A stretch of 64,000 bases of DNA, from assembly GCF_021869535.1 (NCBI RefSeq), contig NW_026262701.1, positions 42,039,278 through 42,103,277 on the forward strand. Reading direction: 5' to 3'. The notes beneath the pieces are model-generated. The model worked only from the letters and a program-made list of their open reading frames with translations. It was not told where the DNA came from and made no database searches. Origin of the DNA: Mytilus californianus (lineage: Eukaryota > Mollusca > Bivalvia > Mytilida > Mytilidae). The first letter of the stretch is position 1, and the number at the start of each line of letters is the position of its first letter. The translations under genes were made by a program, and so were the position numbers. Of this stretch, positions 13,800 to 26,875 are shown piece by piece.

Positions 13800-15365
13800 C
13801 CACTGCCTGTGAAATCAATTTTCTAAGGCGATGTCTATTTATGCGTACATTTTCACGTGTAAATATATGAAAAACTTAATGAGAGAAAATTTTTATGTCT
13901 CTACAGCTGTTGGAAATAATTTAATTGTGTGTTTGGTCATTAAAACTGGTTGACAGATGCCGCAGATCGATAAGTTTAATAAATGTAGAGCTAACGCCAC
14001 CTGGTGTTAAATTCAATCTACTAATTGATGAATGAACACAATACATGAATGGATAATTAATAAAAAGGTGTGACTATAGCATTTGATCTGATTGAAAATT
14101 AGTTCATTATGAGATAATTATTTTGTTTTAAATCATATTGTTTTAACACTCAATTTTGTAACTTTCATAACTGCGAAAGTCGCACAGTACCACAGAATGG
14201 TAAGAAACGCTAGGCCGTCCGTAAGCCTTATTAGGCCTTATTTGGAATAAAATATTGTACTCTACCAGTATAAGTGACGTCCAATCCTTCTTATTATCTA
14301 TTAAAAACCAAGTTTTACTTAAATTACAAGGACACACAGGTGTACGTATCCGGCAATAGATATATTTCTTTATATATATAGAGCTAAAAATAGATTCCTA
14401 AAAACAGGAAAAAATCTTTGACGCAATTTATAGAGAAAACTTAGTTTGGAAATTTGCAATTTTGTACTTTGATAAGACGCATCAAATTTAGTATCTCGAA
14501 TTGAGTGAGATTCCCGGGAGCATTTGATCAAATTTACAAGCTATAAATATATAAATATCGAAATTATTAACGTAAATAAATATACTGATATAAACCTACT
14601 TATACTTTTTAGTAAATGTTTGGATTCATATGGTAACAGAATTATAAATTGAATTAATTAGATGCTTCACATATTAGACAGACAACTGCAGAGGATAAAA
14701 AGAAGAGTAATTCATTTTAATATTATGTCAAAATGTTAAGCAAATATTTGTACTGAACTAGAAAAAAAGATGAAAACAGTTTTTTATATTACAATTTTAA
14801 GAACAATTTGAGGGTACATTGTATAACATCATTATATGAATACCAAATTTAAATGTAGAAAAATAATCAGAACTAAGAATAAGCGATAAAAAAAGCATTT
14901 CAGGTAGGATTAAAAAAAAAAACAATTTCACAACACTTACTTAGAATTTTTACGTATTTGCTATACAAAAGGACACTGTTATATATATACGGATAATGTT
15001 CTATCTAAATTTTCTATTATAACATTTAGAAATAATAACTCTGATTGCTTGTCCGGGTTTGGGTCCTTTTTGCTTTGTGAACTCTTTATCGTTTGTATTG
15101 ACAAAACTAATTTGATGCTTATAGATGTTTTAAATGTCTCTTTATATCCTTAATAAATTACAGACGGTGCATTACATTTGCGCGCAAAAATCATTACGCG
15201 CCCATTACAGACTACTATGCCACAGTTGTTACTCATTAGAAACCAAGTTTTATTCTTAATGTAAATTTAATGAAGAGCTAAGAAATGTTATTTTTGAGTA
15301 CATGTAATATGCAATTAGAACCGTCGTTATATTTCTTTATAATATAATTGATAAATAAAAAAGAA
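13800..15365. other. Intergenic, upstream of Go alpha; nothing recognised
   Basis: AT-rich sequence with no exon or clear repeat found. It separates the Go 5' flank from the element starting near 15372. Confidence 0.4.
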
Positions 15366-15371
15366 ATAAAA

Positions 15372-16465
15372 CAAGAGTGCACACGTTGAAATGTCTCGCC
15401 TTCATTACTAATCATTGATATTATGTTGATAGTCATAAATATAAAGCTTTATTACAACTGTCACATAAACTTAACATTAACCAAGAAAACTAAACATTGA
15501 CCAATGAACCATGAAAATGAGATCAAGGTCAGATGAACCATGCCAGGCAGGCATGTACAGCTAACAATTCTTCCATACAACAAATATAGTTGACCTATTG
15601 CTTATAGTTTAAGAAAAACAGACCACAACACTAAAACTTAACACTGAGCAATGAACTGTGTAAATGAGGTCAAGGTCAAATAAAACCTGCGCGACTGACA
15701 TATAGATCATAAAATATTTCCATACACCAAATATAGTTGACCTATTGCATATAGTATTAGATAAAAAGACCAAACCTCAAAATCTTAACTTTGACCACTG
15801 AACCATGAAAATGAGGTCAAGGTCAAATGAAACCTGCCAGCCAGACATGTACTCCTTACAATCATTCCATACACCAAATATAGTAGACCTATTGCATACA
15901 GTATAAGAAAAACAGACCAAAACACAAAAACTTAACTTTAACCACTGAACCATGAGAATGAGGTCAAGGTCAGATGACACCTGCCAGTTGGACATTTACA
16001 CCTTATAGTCCTTCCATACACCGAATTTACTTGACCTATTGCTTATAGTATCTGAGAAATGGACTTGACCACCAAAACTTAACCTTGTTCACTGATCCAT
16101 GAAGTGAGGTCGAGGTCAAGTGAAAACTGTCAGACGGGCATGAGGACCTTGCAAGGTACGCACATACCAAATATAGTTATCCTACTACTTATAATAAGAG
16201 AGAATTTAACATTACAAAAAAATCTTAACTTTTTTTCAAGTAGTCACTGAACCATGAAAATGAGGTCAAGGACATTGGACATGTGACTGACGGAATTTTC
16301 GTAAAATGAGGCATCCATATACAAAGTATGAAGCATCCAGGTCTTCCACCTTCTAAAATATAAAGCTTTTAAGAAGTTAGCTGACGCCGCCGCCGCCGCC
16401 GTAGCCGCCGTCCCTATGTCGAGCTTTCTGCGACAAAAATCGCAGGCTCGACAACAAAATGAACT
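15372..16465 (-). repeat. Tandem-unit element with TCAAGGTCA motifs, copy 1
   Basis: On the plus strand it begins with 'agagtgcacacgttgaaatg' and ends with a two-tier hairpin at 16418-16452 (GTCGAGC / CTGCGA stems). Between are about six units of roughly 130 bp, most carrying 'atgaggtcaaggtcaaatga' and 'caccaaatatagttgaccta'. (GCC)n lies at 16385-16410. The same structure occurs, inverted, at 56345-57540. Open frames inside (15777-15995) are repeat artefacts. Confidence 0.85.
16418..16452. repeat. Two-tier terminal hairpin of the copy 1 element
   Basis: Outer stem GTCGAGC/GCTCGAC and inner stem CTGCGA/TCGCAG, with a TTT bulge and six-base loop. The same stems occur at 56348-56382, so the structure is conserved between distant copies. 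Confidence 0.85.
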
Positions 16466-16899
16466 GTTGATAATGAGATATTTTCTCCATTTTACACAAT
16501 TTTGATAGAATAATTCAAATATTGAAATTCAAATGGCAATATTTAACAGGTAAACTACACAAAGAATTCAAACTGTCCTAAGTTTTAACCACTTGTTGAC
16601 GCCGACACTATCTCAAATAATACCGACCTAAATAAAACTGTATTTTCAAACAGTCAACACCATTTCAAATGAAAAGACTAGGGTTCTATATAACAAGGGT
16701 CAATAAAACTGAGGACAAGGGACTTGACAAAACTTATCAAATGCGTCCGAGGTTCAAGTTCGGAAACCGTGCGCATTTACAGTGGCTGGTCCAGGATTTA
16801 AAAAAAAAAGGGGAAGACCACTTTTTCAATTGGTAAAAGTGAAATACTAGAAAAACTGATGAAAATGTCAATTCTTTAACCATGTTTGTTTTGTAACAA

Positions 16900-17770
16900 A
16901 CAAAAGTGGTCACGCTGAAATGTCTCGATTGCTTTACTGACTATGGTTGATTTAACGTTGAAAGTCTTGAAGATAAAGATTTACTACCAGTATCACATCA
17001 ACTAAATTTATCATTGATCCATGACAATGAGGTCAAGGTCAGATAAACCCTGCCAGACAGACATGTGCACCTTACAATCATACCGTATACTATATGATAT
17101 TGACCTTTTGGTGATAGTATCAAAGAAACAGACTTATCCAGGAAAACTAAATATTGACCAATGAACCATAAAAATGAGGTCAAGGTCAGATGAACCTTGT
17201 CAGACAGATATGTAAACCTTACAATCAGTCCATACACCTAATATAGTTGACCTATTACTTATAGTATCTGAGAAGAAGATTAACCTACAGAAACTTAACA
17301 TTGACCAATGAACCATGAAAATGAGGTCAAGGACAGATGATACCTCCCAGACAGAAATTTTCACCTTGCAATCATTCTAAGCACCAAATATAGTTGAACT
17401 ATTGCTTACTGTATTTGAAAAACAGACCAGAACACAAAAACTTAACATTGACCAATGAAACATAAAAATGAGGTCGAGGTCAGATGAAACCTGCAAGACT
17501 GACATGTATATCACATATAATAGACCTACTGCAGCGCTTATACATGAAAGGAGGTTGAGGTCCGCTGAACCCTGTCTGACGGACATGTAGACGTTGCAAG
17601 GAGCCCATATACCAAATATATTAATTTATCCTACTACTCATGATACTAAGTAAGTCAAAAATTTACATGACAAAAAAACTATACATATTTTAAGCAGTCG
17701 CTGAACCATAAAAATGAGGTCAAGGACACTTGGCATATGACAGACGAAAACTTCGTAACATAAGTCATCT
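16900..17770 (-). repeat. Tandem-unit element with TCAAGGTCA motifs, copy 2 (hairpin end missing)
   Basis: Starts 'aacaaaagtggtcacgctga', then repeats units with 'aatgaggtcaaggtcagat'. It stops at 'gaaaacttcgtaacataagt' without the (GCC)n and hairpin seen in copy 1. It lies 435 bp from copy 1 in the same orientation. The open frames at 16998-17237 and 17377-17586 are in repeat sequence. Confidence 0.8.
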
Positions 17771-18305
17771 GTACAGTGGCTATAATATCTATGAATAGAC
17801 CTACTTACCTAAAAAAACAGGTGAAATATTTGTAACTTTTCGTCAAAGGTAATTTGATTGATTGATGTTTGTTTACCGTGTAAAGAAAAAATTAAATATC
17901 AAATGCGTATTCAGCACGATAACATCTTAAGAACCTAAAACCAGATTTTATCGCGCTAGATATTTAAAGGTGTCAGTTTGCAGAAAGACAAATTATCCTA
18001 AACGGACACACAGTTATTCGGACTTTTGTGTCCCGTGCTAAACGGAGAATCATAAATTTAAAGTATTAATTCTAATTCTTCTACCACTGAGTTACCAAGG
18101 CAACGTCATTAGATAATAGATTGACTTTTATATCATTTTGGGGTCGGTGCGCGTGTACGGTCAAGTATTTTTGGATAAAGGTGCACGTGTACATATTTAC
18201 ACGTTTATTTGGTAGTCAAATGACAATAGCTTCTTGAAGGATCCGAGACTACTCGCTATGGTCTGAGACTACTATAACGCTATAGTAGTCTCAGCTGTGG
18301 TGAAT
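17771..18305. other. No gene recognised
   Basis: Unique-looking sequence. A short palindromic stretch at 18243-18295 (gtctgagactactataacgc / tatagtagtctcag) could form a hairpin. Confidence 0.35.
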
Positions 18306-18309
18306 GAAT

Positions 18310-18425
18310 AGGAAAGGTTGCTCATTGTATGCAGTACGATTCTGCTCCTGGCCAGGGATCGATCTCATGACCTACCGCACTCGAGGTGATCACGGTCGAA
18401 TCTTTGATTGGTGGCTGCGTAATAT
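18310..18425 (-). repeat. tRNA-like SINE fragment
   Basis: Read on the minus strand it has ctcgagtgcggtaggtcatg followed by agatcgatccctggccagg. This resembles the second half of a tRNA gene as used in tRNA-derived SINEs. No cloverleaf or full tail was established. Confidence 0.4.
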
Positions 18426-18669
18426 TTTCGCGGATATTTAATACACATTGATTCTTATGATCTAAAGATAGATACGAACCTACCACTTATCCCTAATGCT
18501 CTGTTCATTTTCCCTCATCAAATTAGCGCAGACAATTTTCTAACTTGTTTTGAAGTATTGTGGACATGAAAACAACTCACTAAAATTTACCCTTACCTGT
18601 TGAAAAGATCTCGTCTTACTGCTAATATAGAATTTAAAAAAATCAACAAACAAAGAATTGATAAAGATT

Positions 18670-19045
18670 ATGCCGATCTTTGATTGATAAATTGTTGTTT
18701 GTTTAACGTCAAGTGGCAAATAGTTCATGTATATTTAGGACTAGAACACACTGAATGGTCGACCGGGATGAAGGGCGAGAATTTTGTCTACCATTGTAAA
18801 ATGTGTGCGTATGTTGGAAAGGGGATATAAATGTTGCCTTACAACAGGCTACCCATTGACCCTTGAGAGATATTGGAAGGGTCCTTTAATGTGTAGGGAG
18901 CGTAGCATCTGATTTAGCGTCCTCATTCCGACTAGACGTGGCTGCGTATTTATACATCCCGCACACCTAAAACGGACTACCCATTTTAGCAAGAGTTTTA
19001 CTGACAAACGGGAGAAGTCCAAGGGATGCTTATATTTCTTTGTCC
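18670..19045 (-). repeat. 'GTATAAATAC' family, copy 2
   Basis: Minus-strand copy: starts at ttgttgtttgtttaacgtca, passes gatgaagggcgagaattttg and cgtggctgcgtatttataca, and ends near agaagtccaagggatgctta. It is near full length for the family. Confidence 0.7.
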
Positions 19046-19329
19046 AATTTGTTTTTACTCATCATGTAAACTATTCTTTTTAGATAAAATTGAATTAATA
19101 ATGAAAAGATATCAAAATTAATTAAAAGCATTTAACAAGCAAAATATATGAAACTCAATGTAAATCTTTTGATCATGCAGGTAGACCATTTTCACAGCAA
19201 CTCACTTTGTCCCCCTATCCCAATGTATGAAGATGCAACAGTGCATTTATACGGGTGGCTAACATATATATACCCGCGATGCCTATTGTATATCATTAAC
19301 CCTTTAGAAATTAAAAAAAACCTTCCCGG

Positions 19330-19562
19330 CAGTAAACCTTTGCTGAAGTGGGGCGCCCGTTTGATTGTGAGGATGTATAAATACGCAGCCACGTCCGGTC
19401 GGAATAAGGACTGATTTCAAATTTTCCGCCCTTCATTCCGGTTTACCCCTAACTTGCAGGACCTACCTATTGTATTTATTGTTAATTTGTTCTCGTACCT
19501 ATTATGCATGGAATATTAACCACTGGACGTTTAGCAAACAACAATCATGCACTCATTCAATG
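19330..19562 (+). repeat. 'GTATAAATAC' family, copy 3 (internally deleted)
   Basis: Plus-strand copy with gtataaatacgcagccacgt joined almost directly to the cactggacg tail region. The middle third of the family sequence is missing. The open frames at 19148-19414 and 19192-19392 overlap it and are not genes. Confidence 0.65.
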
Positions 19563-20069
19563 CTAATGACAGTGTCAAACGTGTTATTTCTATGAAATAA
19601 CGAATGTATCAACTCAAGGTACTAGTATTACAAATTCATATTCATTATAACATTGGCACACACGTGTCCGTGATATATATGGTCAAACCAGAATATCATG
19701 CGTCCGCGTATTAGACAGTGTCAATGAGTTCACTTTGTCATATTATGTCTTGAAAATAAAAAAGAGTATAGTGTCTTGACAAGATAGTATACAGGACCTT
19801 GTTAAATTAATGCGAGAAGTGTACGGATGGCTAGTTTCTCATGATAAATCTAGATGTATATGAGTCATTTATATTTAACTTGAATAAAAAGGAGTTGTGA
19901 GGTATAAGTCAATAGGAAACAACACAACGTCACTAAAGTTAGGTAGATATTTCAGCATCATTCATAGAAATCAAAGACGTCAATGTAGACACGCACATAT
20001 CAAAAAGTAAAATAACTGACAAAAATACCGAACTCCAATGTGCACTATATCCATAAGGAGACATCCGAT

Positions 20070-20420
20070 TGATTGATTAGTTGCTTTTTGTTTAGATATA
20101 TACAAATGGTTCACGCCTGTCCAGGACGATAACAATGACAAATAGGTAGTCTCTGCACAGTAGGGGTCTCTCGGGGATTCGGGATGAAGGGCGGGAAATT
20201 TGTACTGCCACTAGAAAATGAGGGTTTGATAGGGACATACAAATGCCTTGAAACAATCCACCTACAGACCCCTAAAAGGTTGATATAAGGGTTCATCACG
20301 TGTGAAGAGAGTGTGACACTTCTTAAAAGTACATGAGTCATCCGATTTAACGTCCCTATTCAAACCTGACGTAGCTGCGTATTTATACATCCCACACTGC
20401 TAACAGACGCATTACCTAAA
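20070..20420 (-). repeat. 'GTATAAATAC' family, copy 4
   Basis: Minus-strand copy within segment A, from gattgattagttgctttttg to cgtatttatacatcccacac. A shortened equivalent starts at 25318 in segment B, cut off near 25436. Confidence 0.65.
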
Positions 20421-20423
20421 CAA

Positions 20424-20553
20424 TTGGTTGTTGTTTGCTTTGTGTGCAGTGGCAAATGTTTCATTCATGTTCAGGACTCAAACAAATTAACAACTAATAC
20501 ACTAGGTATGCCAGTTCTGCAAAGGAATTTGAACTGCCATTAGAAAATGAATT
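20424..20553 (-). repeat. 'GTATAAATAC' family fragment cut by an insertion
   Basis: Family sequence (gtttcattcatgttcaggac, gaactgccattagaaaatga) stops where a GC-rich element end (ggcggatccag) begins at about 20569. Confidence 0.55.
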
Positions 20554-20568
20554 TCCAGTGGCGGATCC

Positions 20569-20605
20569 AGAGGGGAGCGTAGAGGGCGTACGCCCCCCCC
20601 TTTTA
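20569..20605. repeat. GC-rich element terminus with GGGCGTACGCCC palindrome
   Basis: 'ggcggatccagaggggagcg' followed by a 12-bp perfect palindrome and a run of C. Similar 'gcggatc' starts occur at 3135 and 4838. It is probably the end of a dispersed DNA element, family unknown. Confidence 0.45.
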
Positions 20606-21138
20606 CTTGCACTTTTTTTTCTTTTTTTCTAATTAAGACTGTTAAAATGATTAATCAGACTAGATTTCGTTAACTTTGCCATTTCCCGTATATTTAATTT
20701 TTATGCGACAATTCGTTACTTATAAAGATATTATTCGCTTGTATTTACGTGTAATATACTATTGATTATGCCAAAGTCACGTGATTCGCTACCCTGGAGT
20801 TGACCAGTACGTCGAAAAAACGTCACTAGTCATTTTGAAATTCAAATCACAGTAACATATTGCTAAGGCTGAGGATGACAAGCATGATGCCATGATGCCA
20901 AAGCGACAAAGGATGGAACTAGGACGTATTGACTCCTATTTCACAATTCCCCCCAACAGAAGGTAATACTCTATTACACTCACATGATAAAAAAAAGTTC
21001 CACAACTATATAATTTACCTACGAAAACATATTTAACCCCACACGCCCCCGCCCATTAATAACATTGCTGAATAATGAGCTCCAGTCAGTAATCTCTAGA
21101 TAGATTAAAAGTCTAAGTTACGGACCATTTGATTTTCG

Positions 21139-21170
21139 GGGGGGAGGGGGGGGGGGGGGGGGGGGGGGGT
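21139..21170 (+). repeat. Poly-G tract
   Basis: About 30 bases almost entirely G with a single A break. It follows 'ggaccatttgattttc', whose inverse complement appears at about 25633 in segment B (gaaaatcaaatggtcc), suggesting termini of an inserted element. The real length is hard to trust in an assembly. Confidence 0.85.
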
Positions 21171-21225
21171 CTGAGATATTTTAGAGAACAAAAATTCTGG
21201 CCCTGATTTTTGCCTTTAAACAAAT

Positions 21226-21705
21226 TCTGGCCGTACCTGCGTATTGATACAGCCCACACTGTTAAACGATCGCCCCATGCACACACTGGATTTATTTATT
21301 CGTGTTTGCTTTACGTGCAGTGACAAACGTTTCATGCATGTTCACGACAAGAACAAATTAACAACTAATACACTAGTTACAGGTTCTACAAGGTATTGTT
21401 CGATCGGGATGAAAGGCGATAAATTTGAACTGTCACTAAGGAATGAGGCTATGTTGGGTAGGGTAACAAAAATTTGCCTTAAAAAAGGCAACCTACGGAC
21501 CCCTCAAAAAGTTGTTACAAGGGTTCTATAATGTGCAGAGGGCATTGCACTCTCTGTACACGAGGAATCGGATTTAACGCATTCGTGTCATCCTGACGTG
21601 GCTGCGTATTTATACATCTGACACAGCTAAACGGAGGCCCCACTTAGCAAGACTTCTACTGTCGAAACGGAAGAAGTCCAAGGGATGACTATATATCTAT
21701 ACCCT
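21226..21705 (-). repeat. 'GTATAAATAC' family, copy 5 (segment A)
   Basis: Minus-strand copy including gtgacaaacgtttcatgcat, acggacccctcaaaaagttg and cgtggctgcgtatttataca. It overlaps an open frame at 21244-21531 that has a counterpart at 26439-26744. Both frames follow the repeat and no domain is recognised. Confidence 0.65.
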
Positions 21706-22856
21706 ATGTCAACCCTTGGAGTCCGGAGACAACAGAGCATCACCAAACACTTTAAGAAACAGATGAACAATATGAACAAAATCCCCTAGTTTACCCAAAA
21801 GAGTTATTAGGAAGAACGTTCATTTATTTGTAAATTGTGTCTGTACTGGAGAAGACATTATTAAGTTGTAGAACTTGTGCCTCATCCATTTGTTTAGTTT
21901 CTGAACAATAAAATATGTTTAAACTATTAGGAAGAACGACTGAAATCGACACTACGTTTTATGGTCATCATCACGAATTGGTTGACCAATATGATGTGTG
22001 TGTGTGTCTCGACTCACAAGCGACATGTTTTCACGGTCTTAGGTGTTTAGATACCAGAATAGTTGTCCAGTCTGTAATTTAACTGATTGTGTCCTTTTCC
22101 CGATTGTGACCTTTTGACTGAGGGTGGATTCGTATGGCAGGTGACGCCTATTATGTTGAGGCATCCGGTCTCGATCCTTTTTGGAGTCCATATGACTCCC
22201 TTAGTTTTTTTTTGTCATCTTGATTTGTGTCTTCTTAATCTATAAATGATACTGGAACATCGTTTAAACTACTAAAATTCATAGTTGATGGTCTATTAAA
22301 GAAGAACAAATGTCACCGTATTATATTTGGTTGTATCGTTTATTGTTAAAAATGTCTATTGATTCGTGTTTCGTTGGGTCTTTAAGAAGATTTGTCTGTG
22401 ATTCATTACAGTTAAGGAACGAATTTGTAAAAAGAGGGGCACAGTTTTAAAGTCCAAAACGGAAACTCGATCTTTATGCGGTATACTATATCACTGAAAC
22501 GAACATGAATATTACCAAGCAAACCAATAATAAAAATCTTTATTGTCGTAAAGCATATCAAATAAAGCTTGTAACAAACAAAATACAAATTACAACATTT
22601 ATAAAACAAATCTTTTAACAATCAGTTATCCAAGCCATGTCCTCAGTAACCTTAACGTCTGTATTGTATGAAATATGTACCGTTAATGTAATCATATCTA
22701 AATATGTCTAATTGGTATATCTTTTGTAGGTCTTACTAATGAAAGGGTGATCTAACGACTGCAAGAACTGGTTCTAACGACTTCGATATAAATATGGTTC
22801 TAACGACTGCTTCAAAAAAAAGTTACAATCAGATAAATTTATCAAATAAAAAAGTA

Positions 22857-23340
22857 ATGAGATTTAAGTTTATGATTGCCAATGAGACAACTATCCACCA
22901 GATACCAAATGACGTAGATGTAAATAACTAAAGGTCTGCGTAAGACCTTGAACATTGAGCAAATCTTATACCGTATAGTTAACTATGATAAAATGTGAAA
23001 CCATTTAAATGTGAACTCTATCGCCCTGATTTATTTTTAAAAAGAAAAGGGAAACAAATATGACAGACAGCAACAAACGATTACCACAGAATTTCATGCT
23101 TCTGAATTTGGATAGGCACATAATTATGTGAGCACTTACCAACCCTCCCCCCAAAAAAAAAACCATGAACAAAAAATAAAATAAAAACTGGGACAGTGGT
23201 GTATTAACAGCACAAAATAAGATCAAACTGTAAAATTCGACCAGAATGGGACTGATTCATCACATCGACAAATAAAACTAACAAAAAGACCAAAGACACA
23301 AAGTACCTAGAAGTACTCGCAGTTACTGCAAACTAGTTCA
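22857..23340 (+). repeat. Mussel interspersed repeat 'gattgccaatgagacaac', segment A
   Basis: Contains tgattgccaatgagacaact, atccaccagataccaaatga and later tgggacagtggtgtattaac, in the order typical of a repeat widespread in Mytilus genomes and 3' UTRs. Equivalents are at 27900-28210 (partial) and 33862-34255. Confidence 0.65.
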
Positions 23341-23498
23341 ACTAGCAAATAACCTTTTAGAAAAAGTATATTCATAAGACCTACAAGTTTGTATGGACCG
23401 TTTCTTAAATTGTGAGCTCTATAAACAACACCTAGTGAAAATTAGGATTTTATACCCTGCTTGTAAAAAGATTTCCACAGGTAATCTGAGACAATCTG

Positions 23499-23605
23499 AT
23501 TAAAATTCGGATCCATATTAACTCTGGTGCTCGTATATAGCTCTAATGAGTATTAAAATTCGGATCCATATTAACTCGCGTGCTCGTATATAGCTCTTAT
23601 GAGTA
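23499..23605 (+). repeat. 53-bp minisatellite, two units (segment A)
   Basis: Unit 'attaaaattcggatccatat' through 'cgtatatagctctaatgagt', present twice. Confidence 0.9.
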
Positions 23606-26249
23606 TAACGAAATCAGAGAACTATATCATAATTAGATTGAGTTTGAGATTGCTTTGACGTTTAATTGTCTTCTTATTACAACCGTCAGACGATTCTCAG
23701 TTAGAGCCACGGCCCCAGCAAGTCCTAAAATGCATATAGACCTCAGAGCAATATCGCACTAGTCTACAGGTAGGTAGAGCAAGACTACCATACCAAACAT
23801 TTGTTAGGATCAAATAATTTAGTAAAATAGAGTTTTAAGTAAGTGACTGTTACGAAATACTTGATTTTATAATTGACCATTCCGTTATACATTGATTTCG
23901 TTTACTAAATTAAAAACATCACTACAGCCAAGAACATAGCGAAATAGTTGTATGAATTTTACTCTATCCTTTGTTTTTTACGTAGCGTTTTGTTCAGAAA
24001 AGAGACGATTTTTCGTTTCCTATTGTTAATTTTCCCTTTTTGGGGGCGATAATGTTCATTTGAACCGTTCTCGCGGTGTGCATTGATTATATTTAAAACC
24101 TGCATTTATTTCTGAACATAATTTCAAGTGCTGTTTATTCGTTATTGAATTTATATAATATATATCTAATAGAATCGTCATTTCGAAAAAAAAACCAACA
24201 AAAAAACAAAAACAATTTCTACTTTTTTTTTATTTTCCTTTTATTATGGTTCTCTTTTCAGTATGTGGTTTATATTTAAAGAAAATTGTCCATTTTTTTG
24301 TGTATATGAGTCTAACTGAGTGTTGACTGTATGGTGCGTCCAAACAAATTTCTGGATTTACCTTTTTCTGGAACGCTTAACATCAAAATTTTTAAAGCTA
24401 TACATGTATAAATATTCACGAAGCTCTACGTTTTGGCTTTGAGGGATGTATTAATACGCAGCCACTTTCTGGAGTTAAAGGACTTATTTTCCTTGCTATA
24501 TTGGAAAATGATACTTTATATTTTTTCCGTGCAATAACTTCTGAACCTTTCCACTAACGTATATATTGATAGTCTGTCTCATTTGAAGGAAGGAACAAGT
24601 CCCGGAAACGATGAGCATTTTTGTTTCCATAGGAATGCCGACTGTGTTATAAAAAAAACACGTTACGATGAGCATTTTGGTTTCCATAGGAATGCCGACT
24701 GTGTAATAAAACACGTTAGACAAACGTCACAAATATGTTGTACAGATATCATAATGCTGTTTAGAATAAAAGACCAAGAATCTGGATGATGTCAGTTTCA
24801 GGGGAACTTTTTGTTTAAATCGGTGTAATTTCAATAGGAAAGTATACTGTTCCCATATTTGCATCTAGGTTGGCCATCCTGTTTTATGAAACAATTTGGA
24901 CTATTTTTTTCAATCTTTCAATCAGTTTAGAATGAGTAATATTTGTCTAAAGGATAGAGAGGACAAATGTTTTATACTATTGCACGAGAAGATGGGCTAG
25001 GATTGCAGTTGTGTAGCAAAAGAGTCTCGTGTCTTGACAAGATAGTATACAGGACCTTGTTAAATTAATGCGAGAAGTATACGGATGGCTCGTTTCTCGT
25101 GATAAATCTAGATGTATATGATTCATTATTTAACTTGAATAAAAAGGAGTTGTGAGTTATAAGTCAATAGGAAACAACACAACGACACTAAAGTTAGGTA
25201 GATATTCCAGCATCATTCATAGAAATCAAAGACGTCAATGTAGACACGCACATATCAAAAGTAAAATAACAAAAATACCGAACTCCAGTGTGCACTATAT
25301 CCATAAGGAGACATCCGATTGATTGATTAGTTGCTGTTTGTTTAGATACAAATGGTTCACGCCTGTTCGGGACAATAACAATGACAAATAGGTAGTCTCT
25401 GCACAGTAGGGGTCTATCGGGGATTCGGGATATATTTTAGAGAACAAAAATTCTGGACCTGATTTTTGCCTTAAAAAAATTCTGGCCGTACCTGGGTTGA
25501 AAACAATAATCTTGCCCACTTTTTTGCTATTAGAAAAAAAAACAATTTCCAACAAAATTATTTAGCATTAAATGTATTAAAAACGGGCGTAATTATTTTT
25601 TTGGTTCGCATGTAAATCCCAGGCCACCCTCAGAAAATCAAATGGTCCGTGCCTTAACTCTTTGTATGTCCATAAACATTGAACTTGACTATGGAAAAAT
25701 CATCGACGAAATCCGAGGAAGATGCTTCTGGTGAACCCTATGGCTTAGACGACAGATTTGTACAGAAGTCGTCACTAGAAACTCTCAATAAATGTGTTTG
25801 TGGATTTATTTTTTATTGATAAGTGAATAAAGTAAAACATCAATTATATTAGTATGTAAGATCAGATGCATCTTGGGTGCGAATCACAAATTCGCAATGC
25901 ATTCTTCAGATGTTAGTTGTGACCTCTATTTCAGTGACTGACTTGGCTAGGGAGAATTTTTCCATGTCCATTTTTTACTGACAAATCCCACATCAAATAT
26001 ATGGGTACATAGCTTTGGATCCATCCAATCATTTTATAATAGACAATCAATGGGGAAAATACTGCATCAAAAATGTCCAACCCTTACACTTTAACTATGA
26101 AATATACATGCCCCACGCCAGGAACCGTTAAATTAGTGCATTTTACACTTATTTTATGTTTTTTTTAGCCAAAAAAGGTCAAAACAATTTTTCGCCTTTA
26201 TCCGCTCGGCGAAAGATTCTATTCTACGCCCCCTTTCAAAAATCCTGAA

Positions 26250-26875
26250 TCTGCCCCTGATATCTATTAGGTAGGGACAGAAATTTGTTTTAAGGATTCT
26301 ATGATGTGCAGAGGGCGAGACACACTCTACATGTACACGAGGCATCAGATTAAACGTCCCCATTCAAACCTGACGTGACTGCGTATTGATACTGCCCACA
26401 CTGTTAAACGAACGCCTCACCAAAGCAAAGGTTAACTGTTGGAACGGGAGACACCGGATTTATTTATTCGTGTTTGCTTTACGTGCAGTGACAAACGTTT
26501 CATGCATGTTCACGACGAGAACAAATTAACAACTAATACACTAGTTACCGGTTCTACAAGGTATGGTTCGATCGGGATGAAAGGCGGGAAATTTGAACTG
26601 TCACTAAGGAATGAGGGTATGTTGGGTTGGGTAAAAAAAAATGCCTTAAAAAAGGCAACCTACGGACCCCTCAAAAAGTTGTTACAAGGGTTCTATAATG
26701 TGCAGAGGGCATTGCACTCTCTGTACACGAGGCATCGGATTTAACGCATTCGTTTCATCCTGACGTGGCTGCGTATTTATACATCTGACACAGCTAAACG
26801 GAGGCCCCACTTAGTAAGACTTCTACCGTCGAAACGTAAGAAGTCCAAGGAATGACTATATTTCTCTATCATCAT
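26250..26875 (-). repeat. 'GTATAAATAC' family, copy 6 (segment B, two overlapping fragments)
   Basis: A partial copy (26250-26415) is followed by a longer copy (26455-26875). The latter is near-identical to 21288-21705 in segment A. Confidence 0.65.

Larger units (their letters stand above)
19760..25018 (+). repeat. Composite tandem segment, copy A
   Basis: First of three head-to-tail copies. Its start (gtgtcttgacaagatagtat) recurs at 25029 as the start of copy B. Blocks matched with copy B include 21288/26455, 22412/27458 and 23499/28371. Compared with B it lacks the segment 29522-31218, which holds the LINE fragment. It contains mussel repeats and a poly-G tract; no gene was seen. Confidence 0.85.

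Noticed and set aside
15777-17586. Open frames with repeated SSDLDLI / WQVS peptides
   Set aside because: They are translations of the TCAAGGTCA-unit repeat, with the same peptides recurring at 56865-57107.
21244-26744. Conserved pair of ~95-codon frames (21244-21531 and 26439-26744)
   Set aside because: Similarity is explained by duplication of the whole segment. The frame follows the 'GTATAAATAC' repeat and is broken in other copies.
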